NCBI RefSeq assembly: GCF_043641665.1
Contig: NC_092203.1
Span: 4,985,067 to 5,049,066 of the forward strand
From: Enoplosus armatus
Lineage: Eukaryota; Chordata; Actinopteri; Centrarchiformes; Enoplosidae
DNA: 64,000 nt
Direction: 5' to 3'
In this document: in pieces, positions 26,654 through 39,053 of the stretch
How positions within the stretch are numbered: the stretch's first letter is position 1
How the letters are laid out: each line of letters begins with the position of its first letter
Notes under the pieces: model-generated
Databases searched by the model: none
The model's input: only the letters and a program-made list of their open reading frames with translations
Told to the model about the DNA's origin: nothing
Made by a program: the position numbers and the translations under genes

Positions 26654-26948
26654 GTTTGTATTGCAGTCCATGTCAAAGCCATATCATCACTTACACACTC
26701 ATTTTTATAGGGAATGAATAGCATTAGCATTGAAGCAGCTGCTGCTTTGAAAGCATGTTCATTGATGTTTAAAGCTTTGAATGGGTAATTCTGAGTCACA
26801 GTAATTCATCCATTTTTTCTCTGTCCACTCTTTAAATATTATATTTCCATGTATTTGTTCCCATTTTAATGCAGCCATTATTGTGGTCTTTAATGAATAA
26901 ATCATACTCCCACTGTCCATGGGGGAGAAAGATGTGGAATTTAATGTG

Positions 26949-26980
26949 CTCTTTCTTTCTCTCTGTTTGTCTTTTCACAG
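26949..26980 (+). promoter_or_regulatory. 3' splice site (polypyrimidine tract and AG) of the il1rapl exon
   Basis: A run made almost only of C and T, broken by two G residues, leads into cacag at 26976-26980. This is a strong vertebrate acceptor directly before the reading frame that matches IL1RAPL receptors. It fixes the exon's left edge, because the reading frame itself stays open further upstream. Confidence 0.75.
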
Positions 26981-27055
26981 CTCCCCTGACAGACAAGCCG
27001 CCAAAAATCCTTTTCCCTTCAGAGAGCCAAATGAGCGTCATAGAGATGGCAATAG
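26981..27055 (+). CDS. il1rapl2: Internal exon of an IL1RAPL-family receptor (probably il1rapl2), start of third Ig domain
   Basis: Seen: a pyrimidine-rich tract ending in cttttcacag (26949-26980) precedes a 75-base open segment that is followed by the donor gtaagg at 27056. With one base supplied by the previous exon, it reads APLTDKPPKILFPSESQ and then MSVIEMAIG. It starts and ends in phase 1 and adds 25 codons. Known: IL1RAPL1 and IL1RAPL2 are single-pass neuronal receptors with three extracellular Ig domains and a cytoplasmic TIR domain. They act at synapses, and IL1RAPL1 binds presynaptic PTPRD. The TDKPPK motif marks the linker between Ig2 and Ig3. Inferred: LFP, ESQ and SVI favour paralogue 2 over paralogue 1, but a fish-specific duplicate cannot be excluded. 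No flanking exon is visible, in line with the very large introns of this family. The family call is firm and the paralogue call is moderate. Confidence 0.8.
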
Positions 27056-27061
27056 GTAAGG
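27056..27061 (+). promoter_or_regulatory. 5' splice donor of the il1rapl exon
   Basis: The bases ataggtaagg span the boundary, giving AG|GTAAGG, which is close to the donor consensus. It leaves a first-position G, so the next exon should begin in phase 1. If the site were skipped, the frame would close at a TGA at 27085-27087. Confidence 0.75.
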
Positions 27062-30000
27062 AAACAGGTCTCATTCCTCACATTTGACGGCTTATTGTTT
27101 GTCGGGCGATGGAACGTGTGGTGCCATGATTGTGGCACATGCCTGCTCGTCAACATGGCATTGCTTCAAATTTCTAGATTAGTCGATCAAAGCCAATCCC
27201 TTCAAAGTAGGTCCCGGTCTACTTAATAGTGGCTTTGTTTTGAGCGATATATGTCGGTTCCTTCCAGGCTGTGCATCTATGGTGGAACTCATACTGGTGG
27301 TCACACCACTCGTTGCTCCTAGTTTCTCTTTTCAAAAGATGAAACACTGATTTTAAGCGCTAATTATTTCATATCGTTTCTACTGTGATGTTTTTTCGAT
27401 CACTGTTAAGCTACTCAACACTTCCTGTACAAAGCGATTGATTGATTTATTGATTGACAATAATGTAATAATAACTCTCTCACCTTCAGCTATTATTTGA
27501 GACTTGCACCTTATTTGAATACCAGCTTTTATTTTATGATGATTATCATTACTTTATTAATGGCATTACTTTTACAATGCAATACTCATATTAGTTGATA
27601 CCAAAGTGCAGATTCAGTCAAATGCTATTCAACAAAACTACTGACACTGATTGCTATAAAACATTTTCAGGTATGTAGTCATGCAGACAGTTTTGTTTTT
27701 TAGGTGCATCTCTGAGATTTTAGCCCCCCAGTACAATGAAAGTGAATGAACTTTCACTGGTTGTATAATGAACCCTTTGCAGTGTCCTGTGCTGTCACAA
27801 CAAATATTCAGCACACCTTGTAATAAATAGTATTAGAATGTTTTCGAGCAATTGAGCTGTATTGAGCTCCAATACCTTCCTATAAGTTTCATTTGTGTTT
27901 GGGATCTGCACAGATCTGACTTGAAGTAACCAAACACCAGTTTTTCAATTAGATATCTTCTCTGTCTGTGCCCTTTTGTGAATTGTCCTTGAGCATTCAT
28001 CGTGATAGAAGAAAGCCAGGATGAGTCACTGGAAACATTGGTGTATGAAAAAGAAAGTGATTCAATGGGTATGAAAGCCATGTTCACTGCTTCTTTTCTC
28101 TTCACTCCAGTTATACTCATCACATCTGTCCTGGTTATCTTGTACAACGTGAATGCATCTTGTGTTTGTTCGGCTTGAATGAGTCAGTAATGAATCGAAG
28201 TGGTACTTTTGAGAAAACACACATAATCTCCCTTCACATTACCTTCAAGTTTATGATGTTAGCATTACTTCCAATGATTGCCTCTGATTCTGCCTCATGC
28301 GGCTGCCTCAGAACGGTAGTCTTTCGTTTGCCTTACCGGCTTTTGATGCACAGGGGCTCATGGGAAAATTCCCGCTTTGTGCCTTATTGGGCGAGAGCTC
28401 AGCTGTTGGTGGAACAGAAAATGGGTCATGATGAAGGCTCCCTTTGAAGTAAATTTGTCATGGGCGATGAACACAACTGGCTCGCAGAGGTAAAAGGTGG
28501 CAATCAGAAAATAGGCGCAAATCATTGTAGCTTTAAATTGATGATGGATAAAAGCCTCTGTGGCTTTTTTCATCTGATTAAGTGTTTCATGATGGTGATT
28601 CTCAAAATCCATTACCTGATAACTGAGAGAACAGGCAACTATGATCCAAAGAAAAGAAGGCTGCTCTCCCTGTTTTGGGGTTGATTTTGATTATTTTCTT
28701 ACTGTACTTTTTACTGAATTTTGTATTCTCTGTCAGGGATTTTCAGTTTTTTGAGCTCTCCAGACCTTCATCCCCTTAGCTAACTGTATCCGATTGAATT
28801 TTCCTCTTGATTTTGATTTTCAGTGGAAGAAGATTAGTTAGAACTGTGTTTTTCATGCTCCTCCCTCGACCTCTGCACCCATTGATATTCTACACAGAGT
28901 CAGCAGCTCTGTGTACATAATATATGAACCTCTATTTGATTCTCTGCCTGCACAAGCCCCTATCACTTCCTCTCAGTGTTGGGCTAGTATGCTCTTGTCA
29001 TCCTCAGAGAGCCCAGTCAAACGCAGCGTATTCTTTCAGGGTTGTGGCAGTTTTGGCAGAATTTTAATATTCATTCTCCCATAAAATATGGAAGCACAAA
29101 TGGCTTCGCTGACAGTTAATTAGGCAGGTGAGAGGAAGAGAGCGAGAGGAGTGGGGAAAGGCGAACGTGGAGAGACACTTTTCAAGCTCTTGTTGTGGAA
29201 CTCAAGGGATGAACAGAGGGATCTGTAAGTGGGGGGCCCCAATTAATCAGTGCCCACTTTTTGTCCATGGCCCAGCCCCTTTTTTGTCTCCTAATGGATG
29301 TGCTTCCTCAGTTATAATTGATTCAATTAAAAATGCTCGATTAAAACATGTTGTATAAATGCTCTTCTCTGCCCTCGGTGGGCATGTCTTACCACTGCTT
29401 TCTCTGTGGGACAGATCAGATACAGTCTGGGTCTTTAATTCAGTCTGACAGTTCAATGCGCACTGCTTTCACTCTGTCTTGTGCAGATGTAGAATAATTG
29501 ACTGCAGTCTAGCCAAGCAGACGAACTGCTGTGCAAGTCTGTTTCTAGTAGAGTGCTAATGTGTACGATTTGTAAACACTAAACTCTTTGACAACGGAAT
29601 GATTAATTTCTTTAGTGCATGAACATTTTGTTTTCGCTATTAAATCGATGCCCAAAAAAATGTTGTCCTTGTTCTTGAACACAACCCAACCAATGATTCA
29701 AACCAACTTCCAGACGCAAACCTGCTCCTTTAGCCTTTATTCTGCTGCCAGGTTTGATTTGTTATAATGCAGAGCTGACGTGTCACTCGCGGCTTGACTT
29801 CACTACCTATCCTGACATTTTATTTAGGGTCAGGATTGAATATACGACTATTGTGGCACTCTGTTTGTGAGGTTCACTCTGGGAATACCCAGCAAGTTCC
29901 CCTGTGATCTTGATTGGCTGTTAAAACTTCAAGCCCTTTCAACTGCCTCCCTCTTCGGGTTATCACACTTCATCCCCTGACACTTGACATTACGACACCG

Positions 30001-32007
30001 CAGCAAGTTTTCTGAAATTGCAGCGGAGAGAAAACAAGGTGATGGTGTCTGAGCCTCTTTCCTAAATTCCATCTGAAATTCACTTTTAAGCTCTCACATG
30101 AATGTCTTACTTTTAGAAGCCAAACCTTTCTGTCCTACTATGCATCATCAATCTGTAATATTCAATGCATCCCAAGTTGTTGTGTCAGAGTAATTGAATT
30201 GATTCTTTCGTTGTCTTCATTTTCCCCCAAACTGCCCTGTCTTCTTGTCCTCTTGTTCCTCAGTTAGTGATTTCCTTTGTTTCCTGGGATGCCTTTTAGT
30301 GGATGGAAGTGAATCCGCTGTTTTCAGTCGAAGATGGGCAGTAACTCAGCAACAAATTGTGAACACAGGAAAGGGTCAAAGGTCACGGATACACCCCTAC
30401 CTCAAAACACAGGCTTCTACAACATTTTGGTCCAGACACAAATTACCTCTGCATCTCTTATTATTATTACTATTATGATTATAGATATAAGTTGTACTTG
30501 TTGTAGAAATAGTTCCAATTTCCAGCCAATTTTTGTCCTCTTATTCATGAGGGTGTCACACAAATACTCTACCAAATAACAAGATTAGTGCCAGAAATGG
30601 GTAGAAATTGGTGTCTGGGGCTTCATGGTTTGGGTTGGCAACTTGATGTACATTCAGACAACAGATATCAGCAAGAATTGTTTGCTCAAGTTGAAACACT
30701 TTCAACTTGCAAGTACGTATGTACTTCACCTCATTTGTGCCACCTGGAGTAATTTGCGTCCATTCACGCCCACTCGTGTCGTTTCCATTGACTTTGCTTC
30801 ACGATCTGTCTGAACACTCCTTTACTTTACTTTGGGATTATGACAACAGAATTGGTACAGATTAGAGGTAGTATTACAAATAAATTAGTAATGAAATTCA
30901 GATTTTTATATCATGTTAGTCGTATACACTTGCTCAAAAATATGTTTCTGAGGATTCAACATATTCATTTCAAACCGCTACCTAGTAATACAAAAGGCAT
31001 TCTTTTAATGACATAGTTTGAAAATCAGTATCACTTCCTCTGAGAAAGGCTTATTGTGAAAATCCCTTTGTTCTACGCAGCGCCTCTCTGACAATCAGCA
31101 CTCCTCTCAGAGGTTGAGCTTCCTCATTTGTTGGTTGGTGAATAATAACAGTGTAAACTGGATATTGGTCTTCAGTCACTAATCAGAAAGAGTCACACTG
31201 TCTAATGATATGAACAGAGGATACCTCAGAACAAAACCATCATTATAATGAATTGACTTGGAGTCAGTAGCCACGTCAAATTAGAATTTGCAGTCCTTTG
31301 GTAATGATGAGGTTAGCCACATCAGTATATTGCTATTCTGGTGCAGGTCAGGTTGCTATGAGACTCCAATTTTCTCTAAGCTGACACTGAAACCCTCACA
31401 TGAAGCTCCAAATCTAAACTGAGAGACTTGACGAATTCAGATCCTTCTGTTTCTACTCCTGTATTTTTTGTACATCCTCCGTAGAAACAGAGCACCATTG
31501 GGGAAGAGATGATGAACTGCACTTAGACAGAAAATGTCAATTTTCACCACACTGTTAGAATGTTGTTGAGTCCAACAGATGTATAACCTTTACTTGACTT
31601 TATCAATCTGAGTGTTTATCATCCCATTATCCTGGAGCAGATTTCTTCCTGTAGTTGTATGGATTTGATCTTCTGTTGGTGTGATGCTTGGGATCTTCCC
31701 ACATTGATTCAGGCACAATTTTCAATATTTAACGATTGATATTGATGTCTCGGATGTCCCGCTGACTTTCTGCCGTGGGATGAAGGCCCACCGTGCCACA
31801 GACAGGCAGACCTGTGTGATAGATCATGTTCAAGGTAAATACCAAGAGTCCTGGAGAAAGGATGTAAACGTCCAAGGGTCAGGAAGACAGAGTGATCACA
31901 TGAGGGTTTATTGATTTTCTTGTTTTTCTCACTTCTAACATAGAAATCATGTATTGTCTTCAGATGACACCTGTTCGCTTTGTAGCTCAATTTTTCATGT
32001 AGGAAAG
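27062..32007. other. Presumed intron downstream of the il1rapl exon, no gene seen
   Basis: AT-rich, low in repeats. I looked for the next IL1RAPL exon (end of Ig3) and saw no matching splice-flanked segment. Confidence 0.5.
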
Positions 32008-32160
32008 GCGTTTATTTATATAGCACATTCAAACAAATCATTTAAAGTGCTAATGCATTAAATATATTAAACAACAAAAACAGCATAATACATTAAAACA
32101 CAGACTAAAAGCATGGAAACCATCATCCAAGAAAAACTGAAATAAATACAATGTATGTCC
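32008..32160 (+). repeat. Dispersed repeat of the tttatttatatagcac type
   Basis: Contains ggcgtttatttatatagcac followed by aaagtgct and a long A-rich stretch with aacaaaaacagcataata. This combination occurs at very many places in fish genomes as a dispersed repeat tail. AT-rich and non-coding. The right edge is uncertain. Confidence 0.5.
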
Positions 32161-32417
32161 TGATGCAAAAGCCCTGATATATTTTGACATGGACAGCAGA
32201 GAGGACAGTCAATGTGATTGACAGATGACCCAATTTACATCACATGTAGTTTCACATAGCCCCCTTTTCAGTGAAAATCCCTGTACAAACTATCAAAACC
32301 TAAATATAGACATTACTTACATACAGTTCTGGAGATTTATTTTCTGATGTTGGATGTTAGTTTAGTTTTTGAATTCAGGCTAAATTCACATATCTACTAC
32401 TACCTGTCGTTGGCTCA

Positions 32418-32580
32418 TTCAGCTTTCACACAACATACTAATCGCACCACCAGTTAGTTTGGAATGGACTGAGACCTTTTCAAGCCATCTCGGTCAGGTT
32501 GTTTAGTCTCTCACATCAGCCTAAACAAACCAATCCAAACCAGCGAACGCACCAGACAGGATAGGTGTGAAAGCAGCCTG
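32418..32580. mobile_element. Possible MITE with cag(g)ctttcacac-type ends
   Basis: The left end contains cagctttcacacaac, and the reverse complement of the right end is caggctgctttcacacc. The ends therefore form an imperfect inverted repeat 163 bases apart. The interior (accaatccaaaccagcgaac) resembles a fish repeat rich in 'aaccaa/gaacgcacc' words. No coding sequence or clear target duplication. Confidence 0.4.
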
Positions 32581-35500
32581 GGGTTTCAGTCAAGTTTGTG
32601 TCTGTAGTTAAGGACAAGATTAGAAATATTGGGTCTAATTTACATAATGTTGTGTGCAGAATTGACACTTTTTATAGATGCTTGTGTTTGTTTTCACTTT
32701 AACCCTAAAGGCGGCCTGGAACCAGACTCAAGTGTTAAAGCCACTCACCTAACTTCATGGCACAAGTACAGACGGCACACGCTGATATTTTCCCACTCAG
32801 GTTTTAATTAAACGCATCTTCAAAGCATCTCTCGATACAATTGCAGCAGCTCGATGTTATATTCGGTACATTTCGCAGGCAGGGAAACATCATCCTCCAG
32901 CTCGCACTCAGATAGCCTCGTGCCTTTGAGCCGGGAAGTTCTCATCAAACCACAAGACACATTTTAGTCAAAGAAAAAGGAATTTCACACAGCACAGCCT
33001 CAGCAACACCTATCCCCAATATCACACACACTCACTCTCGCATACACCAGCCATCCCTCTAAATGTCACAGGCTCGGCAGAACGCTCCAACGAGGCCAAA
33101 GGTTCAGAGGCCCTAGGATCAATATTACATCATTTCTCTCAATTAGGGCATATTTATTCCCCTCAAGTTATTGTACATCTGCGAGTGATCCTATCTGCAT
33201 TCCTGGCAAGCCTCCAGATGAATCAGGACCCCGGAGGGAGGGGAAGACAGAGTGAGATAAAGATGAAGAGAGGGGAGGAAAGAGAATGCGAGAGAAATTA
33301 AAGGTAGGGGGAGTTTGGGGCAAAGAGTCAAAGAGAGCAAACGGGGGGGAAAGTGAGCGAGATCATTTACGATTCACAGAGGGGATGAAATATGATTGTG
33401 TCTTGAGTTATTACAGATGAAAGTGGATACAAGACAGCACACTGTCCCAAATGGTTAATATGCCCTACAGCGTGAAGGCATAAATCGTGACTGTCATATT
33501 AGAGGGAGGGGGTTGCTGGTGATGATTGGAAGGGATTCTTGGCACAGGAATGCTCCCATTAGTGTTTTACATAAGTACGGTAATGAGGGGGACACTTTCT
33601 CGAGACCAGATCAGCCTGCCGGACCAAAAGAGGCCAATTTTACTCAATAGTTCAGGAAATTCACCAGCGCGTGACCACAAGGCTGATACCATGTTCACAT
33701 TTTGGATCGGGATTGACCTCAAAAGTCAAGCTACCGTCCCACATTGACCGTTCCCCCCTCTGCTTCCTGTCAGAGGCTCCCACCTGCAGCCTTGTAGCTG
33801 TCTCTGCAAACTAAGAGGAAAAATGGCTGAAGGCATTTGCTCTCCTTAGCAGAAAATAGCATCAACAACTGGCCAAGGCACTTGAGTATTAAGATATACT
33901 GCATCTTGTCTGTGCCAGCAGTGCTTCCCGTCTCTGGGTGGACCTATTAATCATAAATTGGGCTTTGGCATGTAGTTTACAGAAAGTCTGGATTGTTGTT
34001 GTTTTCTATTTTCATGTTTAAGGGCTTAAGAGTTCCTGCATTTCACCGGCACGTAGGCCCTCGGGAAGGTCGCAAGGCTTCTGCCTTTGTCAGACTTGTA
34101 TTGTTTAGCAGATGAATAGATTATAAAACAATTTGAGGAGGGCTACCAACCCACTGAACAAGAACAAGCTGTTCATGCAACATCTTAAGTGCTGAAGTAA
34201 TGTGGCTAAGTTAGCAGGAACAACTGCATTACTGTCAATGACGTTTCTAAATGTTCAATACCAAAACTCTTCTATTCTTCCTTTCTGCAATATTTGTGCA
34301 TAGCAACTACAGTACGGTTCAGGTAGGGGAAAGATTGTGGTTATAGTTAAATAAAATGATAAAACTTTTGTCAAGTGTTTGACAGGACACAAGAAAGTTT
34401 GTTCATACCCATACATACCTGCACATTGTGTGCTGCAGAATCATCCAATATGAACATGATTCATGGGGATCCTAGACAGCCTGAAGTTATTGTTGGAGCA
34501 GCCGATAAAGCAGAGCCTAGCATGCTCTTGGTGATTTGCAGGTGAAAAGACGTCTAGGTGTCTAATAAAATCGGATAAATGTGGTTGAAAAGTTCAACTT
34601 TTTAGACGTCCACCCTTTGTTGCATTACAGTGACAACACGTAGCAGGTTCCCCAAGATAATCTGGGCATGTTTCTTTGTAAAAGCTGCAAAATGGTTCAA
34701 ATTAAAGGGTGAAATCCTTTAACCACTACAGCGTTATTGAACGGGTTTATAAATGAGATACGACTTCCGCCTGCTTCTTTGGATTATACTATAAATTACA
34801 GTTCACCACAGTTTAAGATTTAACAGCTGTGGACTAGCTATTCAGGCTGTTGGAGCTGCAGTAGTGGTGTGTGCAGGACCTTATGTTTCAGTACAACAAA
34901 CCCTTCAGGCTGTTGCTGTGATTGTTTGGGTTTGTTTCAGCACAGTGTAACTTTAAAGCCTGGAGTTTTCGGGGTTATCATTGGATTTTGCTTTATTTAG
35001 CATTTCTCTGACTCACTTCTCCAAAGCATCCACAGCACATGTATTAACAGAATGCAGTCTGTGCAGTTCCCATCCAGCTGTTGCTTTATCAACAGCTGTG
35101 TACATCAAATCGGAGGTAGAAATTTAAATTGAAAGTCCTCCTCCTCCACACACACTGCCTTGTTTCTATATTTCTATGCTCCTTCCAGTACCGTCATGTA
35201 TCAGCAGTCAACTTCATTCAAACATATGGATTACCAACAGCAGGAAGACTGGGTGACAGCTTGGCACCCAAGAGCCACCTGCTTTAAAATTAAACTCATA
35301 TTTTAGTGTGGCAGTTAAGCACAGCGGTTTTTACAGCCATTAGATTAGCCCTCAGTTTAACCTCAGCACGGTGGTGTCACCTTGCTCTTCTGTGAACCAC
35401 TATTCATAAACTTCACCTGCTAGCAGGCGGAGGAAACATTCATTTTCTCCGGTGACTCAAAGAAAATCTTTTCATTCTAATTTCTTAGGTTGTTTAATGC

Positions 35501-36879
35501 ACTTTTTTCTGTAAAGTTTTGTTTAATTCCTGGATGGAGTTTTTTTTCGCCTGAATGCTAAGAGAGGCCAGTTTCACAGCAAAACCCACAGCCAAAATGC
35601 AAACCCTGCAAACTTCCCCTCATCATCATTCCCTTGGCAGCCCATGTGTGTTGCCTGGTTGAACTAATTGCCCTCGCTGTATTTCCAGCCAAACAGGTGG
35701 CCATATTGGTTTCCTTCTGGCTGCATTTATGTGGCTGTGCGTCCAGGTTGGACAGAGATGACAGTGTCTCCTCTCCGCCCGGAGCGTGACCTTGGTCCGC
35801 CGATGCTCCCTCTGCACTGTCTTTGGTCTCACATGGGTCTTTTGGGCCAACTTCTGATTATGTATGTGTTATTGTGTGTGTGTGTTTGTGTGTGTTTGAG
35901 ACAGAGAGAGATAGAGCGGCCTCTGATATCTAGCCAGAGAGCTAGAGGGCCAGGATCACGGTCAGGAGGGGAGGGAGATGACAGTGGCAGCAAACTTTGG
36001 CAAGTGACACATAAGAACACATGAGAGCACAGATCTATGATGTCATGATACAGCTGTTGTACACACACACACACAGATATTTGTGGCCATACAAGCCACA
36101 TAATGTTCAGCGTTCGCACAAATGGCCACACATTCACACTCTCACACACAAATGTCTTATGCAGCTTTTACCACCTCACACTGTCACCTCGAGGGATTTG
36201 TACGCGCTAAAGCAATCTGATATGGTCAGATTTGTCCTTCTCCACACTGATACGGTATTCATTTGCTTTGCGTTGGTCCATTGTATCTGCAGTTGTGGTC
36301 CTCTGCTTGGTCTGTGGGCGGTCATGCAACTGGGAATAGGAATGTGTCAGATGAAATGCTGCAGATATTTGTCTCATAACTGCTATGAGTCAGGCAACAC
36401 CTTGTTTCTATACCTTGGGTAAAGACACAATATTTTTTCCTCAGCTGTGGGAGGGATTATGACACGCTCAGATAGGCCCTGACCTCTCTACATACCAGAA
36501 TAGAATAAAATAAAACCAAAATAATAGAATAGAGAGTTGTTGTTGTCGTCATACCATGTCATCTCCACAGCTTCCTGAATGCAAAATGATGACTTTTCTT
36601 GCATGAGTGTTGTAATTACTGTGTCCTTGTTTTTACCACTGTCAGGAATTAAGAATTTCCTTACTTGTATTTCACCCTATTTACCTTCATATATTTTTTA
36701 CTCTTTATTGTGCTGCACAATGGTACCAATAGAAATGTGGAAACTGTAAGCCACCCTCCATCATATCAATACAATAAATGAATTACTTGTGTTTACTTAA
36801 GTGTTATTTACATACATATGAACATGTTTATTGCCCCCGTGGGCTAACAAATGAATTCATTTAAATTCACCACATTATC

Positions 36880-37265
36880 ACGTCCATATAACCATTGTAT
36901 CCCAATTCCATACACTTCTGTATATAGTAGCACTGTTTGGTATTTAGTGATCAAGAAAGTCATAAAAATAATAATTATATGATAAATTACTTTTTAGAGT
37001 ACGTAATTTAGTCCAAGTATTGATACCATGCCTAGTATTTTACAATTGACTAAATTAATTTGATTTCATAAAAAAAAAAAAGCAAAACGACGGCAGGGTC
37101 TGTGGGAAGGTAATGCAATCAGTGTGTAGTCGGTGCATGCCCAAACACCCCGTAACACCGTCTACAGTGGCGAGCTCCGTGTGCAGTTGGGACGTAGCTT
37201 ATGAGTAGGCAGGTCCTCCCCAAGCATTCTGGGTGAGAGTCACGAGATTCTACTTGCCAATATGA
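36880..37265. repeat. Possible degenerate dispersed repeat
   Basis: atcccaattccatacacttc and gcgagctccgtgtgcagttg with agcattctgggtga resemble parts of a teleost MITE-like repeat. An A-run interrupts the interior at about 37070-37081. I could not find terminal repeats, so this is only a resemblance. Confidence 0.25.
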
Positions 37266-37509
37266 ATTCAAAATTCAAAATGTTCTCTTCACAGTTCAAC
37301 CCATTGCTTTTGGAAGGGACCAAAAATGTTCCCAACAATGAAACCAAAGTGCCCAGAAAATGTTTTATTGTAAAAAAAGATTTCATTTCCTTTCCTGGTT
37401 CCTAGTGAGAGAAACCACAGCCACCGTGCCAGCTGTCTTGGCAGCACTCCGGTTTAATCTCTGAGACTCAGGCTAACCGAAACATGGAAGCCTCCCTCTC
37501 TTCTTTAGC

Positions 37510-37510
<1 letters not shown>

Positions 37511-37562
<52 letters not shown>
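37511..37562 (+). repeat. (AC)26 microsatellite
   Basis: An uninterrupted 52-base AC run, the longest perfect dinucleotide array in the window and likely polymorphic. Confidence 0.95.
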
Positions 37563-37564
<2 letters not shown>

Positions 37565-38889
37565 CTATTCACTCTCCCTGCCAACCACAGGCCAGATAGA
37601 AGATATTGAGCATCCTTCCATGCAGTGACACAGTATTGATATTGATTTCAATTATGACAGCAACATAGTAAAGACAAAGTGTTTTTTAGGACTCGTGCAT
37701 TGGTGGGTCCCTGGTCCATTAGTTGCTGCAGCTGGTGGAAAGGCATCAACAACAGATTTTTCTTATTTTTTTCAATTTAATTGTCCCTAACATGACTGAT
37801 TTTTTGCTTTTTCTATGTTTCATCACCTGCAGTATCTTCAGGTATTTTAATCATACAAAAGACATAGACGGCCTTGGAGGAAGTAGTTAAACCACTTCCC
37901 TCAGAGGCATCACGTGACTGTCTAAGCTCCCTTAAGGCAGCGTGGTTAAGTATAGGCAAATAAACGTACGGTAGAAGGACGTCGTCATGGTGACAGGCAC
38001 ATGAGGTTTGTCCTAGTATTTTTTCTACGCATTTCATCCAGCAGTCAAATATACAGAGAAACCAAAGTCACCAGAACGATGGCTCAGTGTGCTGTCGGGG
38101 GCTTTTTCCTTCTCCGCCATCTCCTCCTCTAGCAGCCACTAAGGAGAGTAAATTTAAAGATTAGGAGTGTGCCTCTTCCTGACATCACATGCATATTTTC
38201 ATGGTAATGAAGTGCTTCCAACTTTTGCAAAATTAAACACTTATCTCTCGTTGCCACTTGGGGCTGTCGGAGTGCAAAAAGTGCCCAGTGCGGCTTTACC
38301 AAAAAGCATGAAAGTCAGCGCTTACACTCCAAAGTTACACCAGCAAGTGTCTTGAGTTTAAGTTTATTTGGCAAGCAGGAGCAGAACTTGGCCCGAGCCG
38401 TCTCACTGTGGTCTTGCTTTTGTACAGACAAACAGATTATAAATTCAAAGTGGCATCAAAGTATAATAAATAAATCAATTCTAGAGGAAAAGCATCACTG
38501 AGGTAAAATTTGGATTGTATTGATGCCACTGGGGAAATTTAGCTTTGCATGACATTTACACCTAAATATTAGGTCCACCTCCAAATATTGACTTGTAGTC
38601 CATTTGCACAATCAATAACTTGTCAGGGGTAGGTAGAGTAGATAAGTCAGGTTTTCCCAGGATAAACTTAATTAGCCCATTTCATGCAAGAAGCAGGTGG
38701 CACTGATATTTAGCACACTCGGTTTTTTGGATGTGTGAAAGAAAAACAGCACTAACCTATCAACACCAGGCAGCTTCAGAGTCCCCAGGCTGTGAAGTTG
38801 GTCGCTGCCAAGACGCCCCTGTGTGTGTATGTTTGGGAGTGTATTCTGTGTGTGCATGTAGGTGTGTCTGTGGTGCTCAATTGTATAAG

Positions 38890-38890
<1 letters not shown>

Positions 38891-38921
<31 letters not shown>
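38891..38921 (+). repeat. (TG)15 microsatellite
   Basis: A perfect TG run. The 70 bases before it are also rich in gtgtgt words. Confidence 0.9.
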
Positions 38922-38923
<2 letters not shown>

Positions 38924-38999
38924 ATTGAGTGTGTGGATTGTCCCAGTTTAGAAGACCCAGAGCTATGACTCATCAACTAATAAAGCAGGAAGAGAAGGG

Positions 39000-39053
39000 T
39001 GTGTGTGTGTGTGTGTGTGCGTGCGTGTGTGTGTGACAGAGAGAGAGAGAGAG
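39000..39053 (+). repeat. Compound (GT)n(GA)n microsatellite
   Basis: A GT run with gtgc interruptions, then gaca and about 8 GA units. Confidence 0.85.

Noticed and set aside
35668..36024. 118-codon + frame and its reverse-strand partner
   Set aside because: Both depend on a GT-rich stretch and have no recognisable domain.
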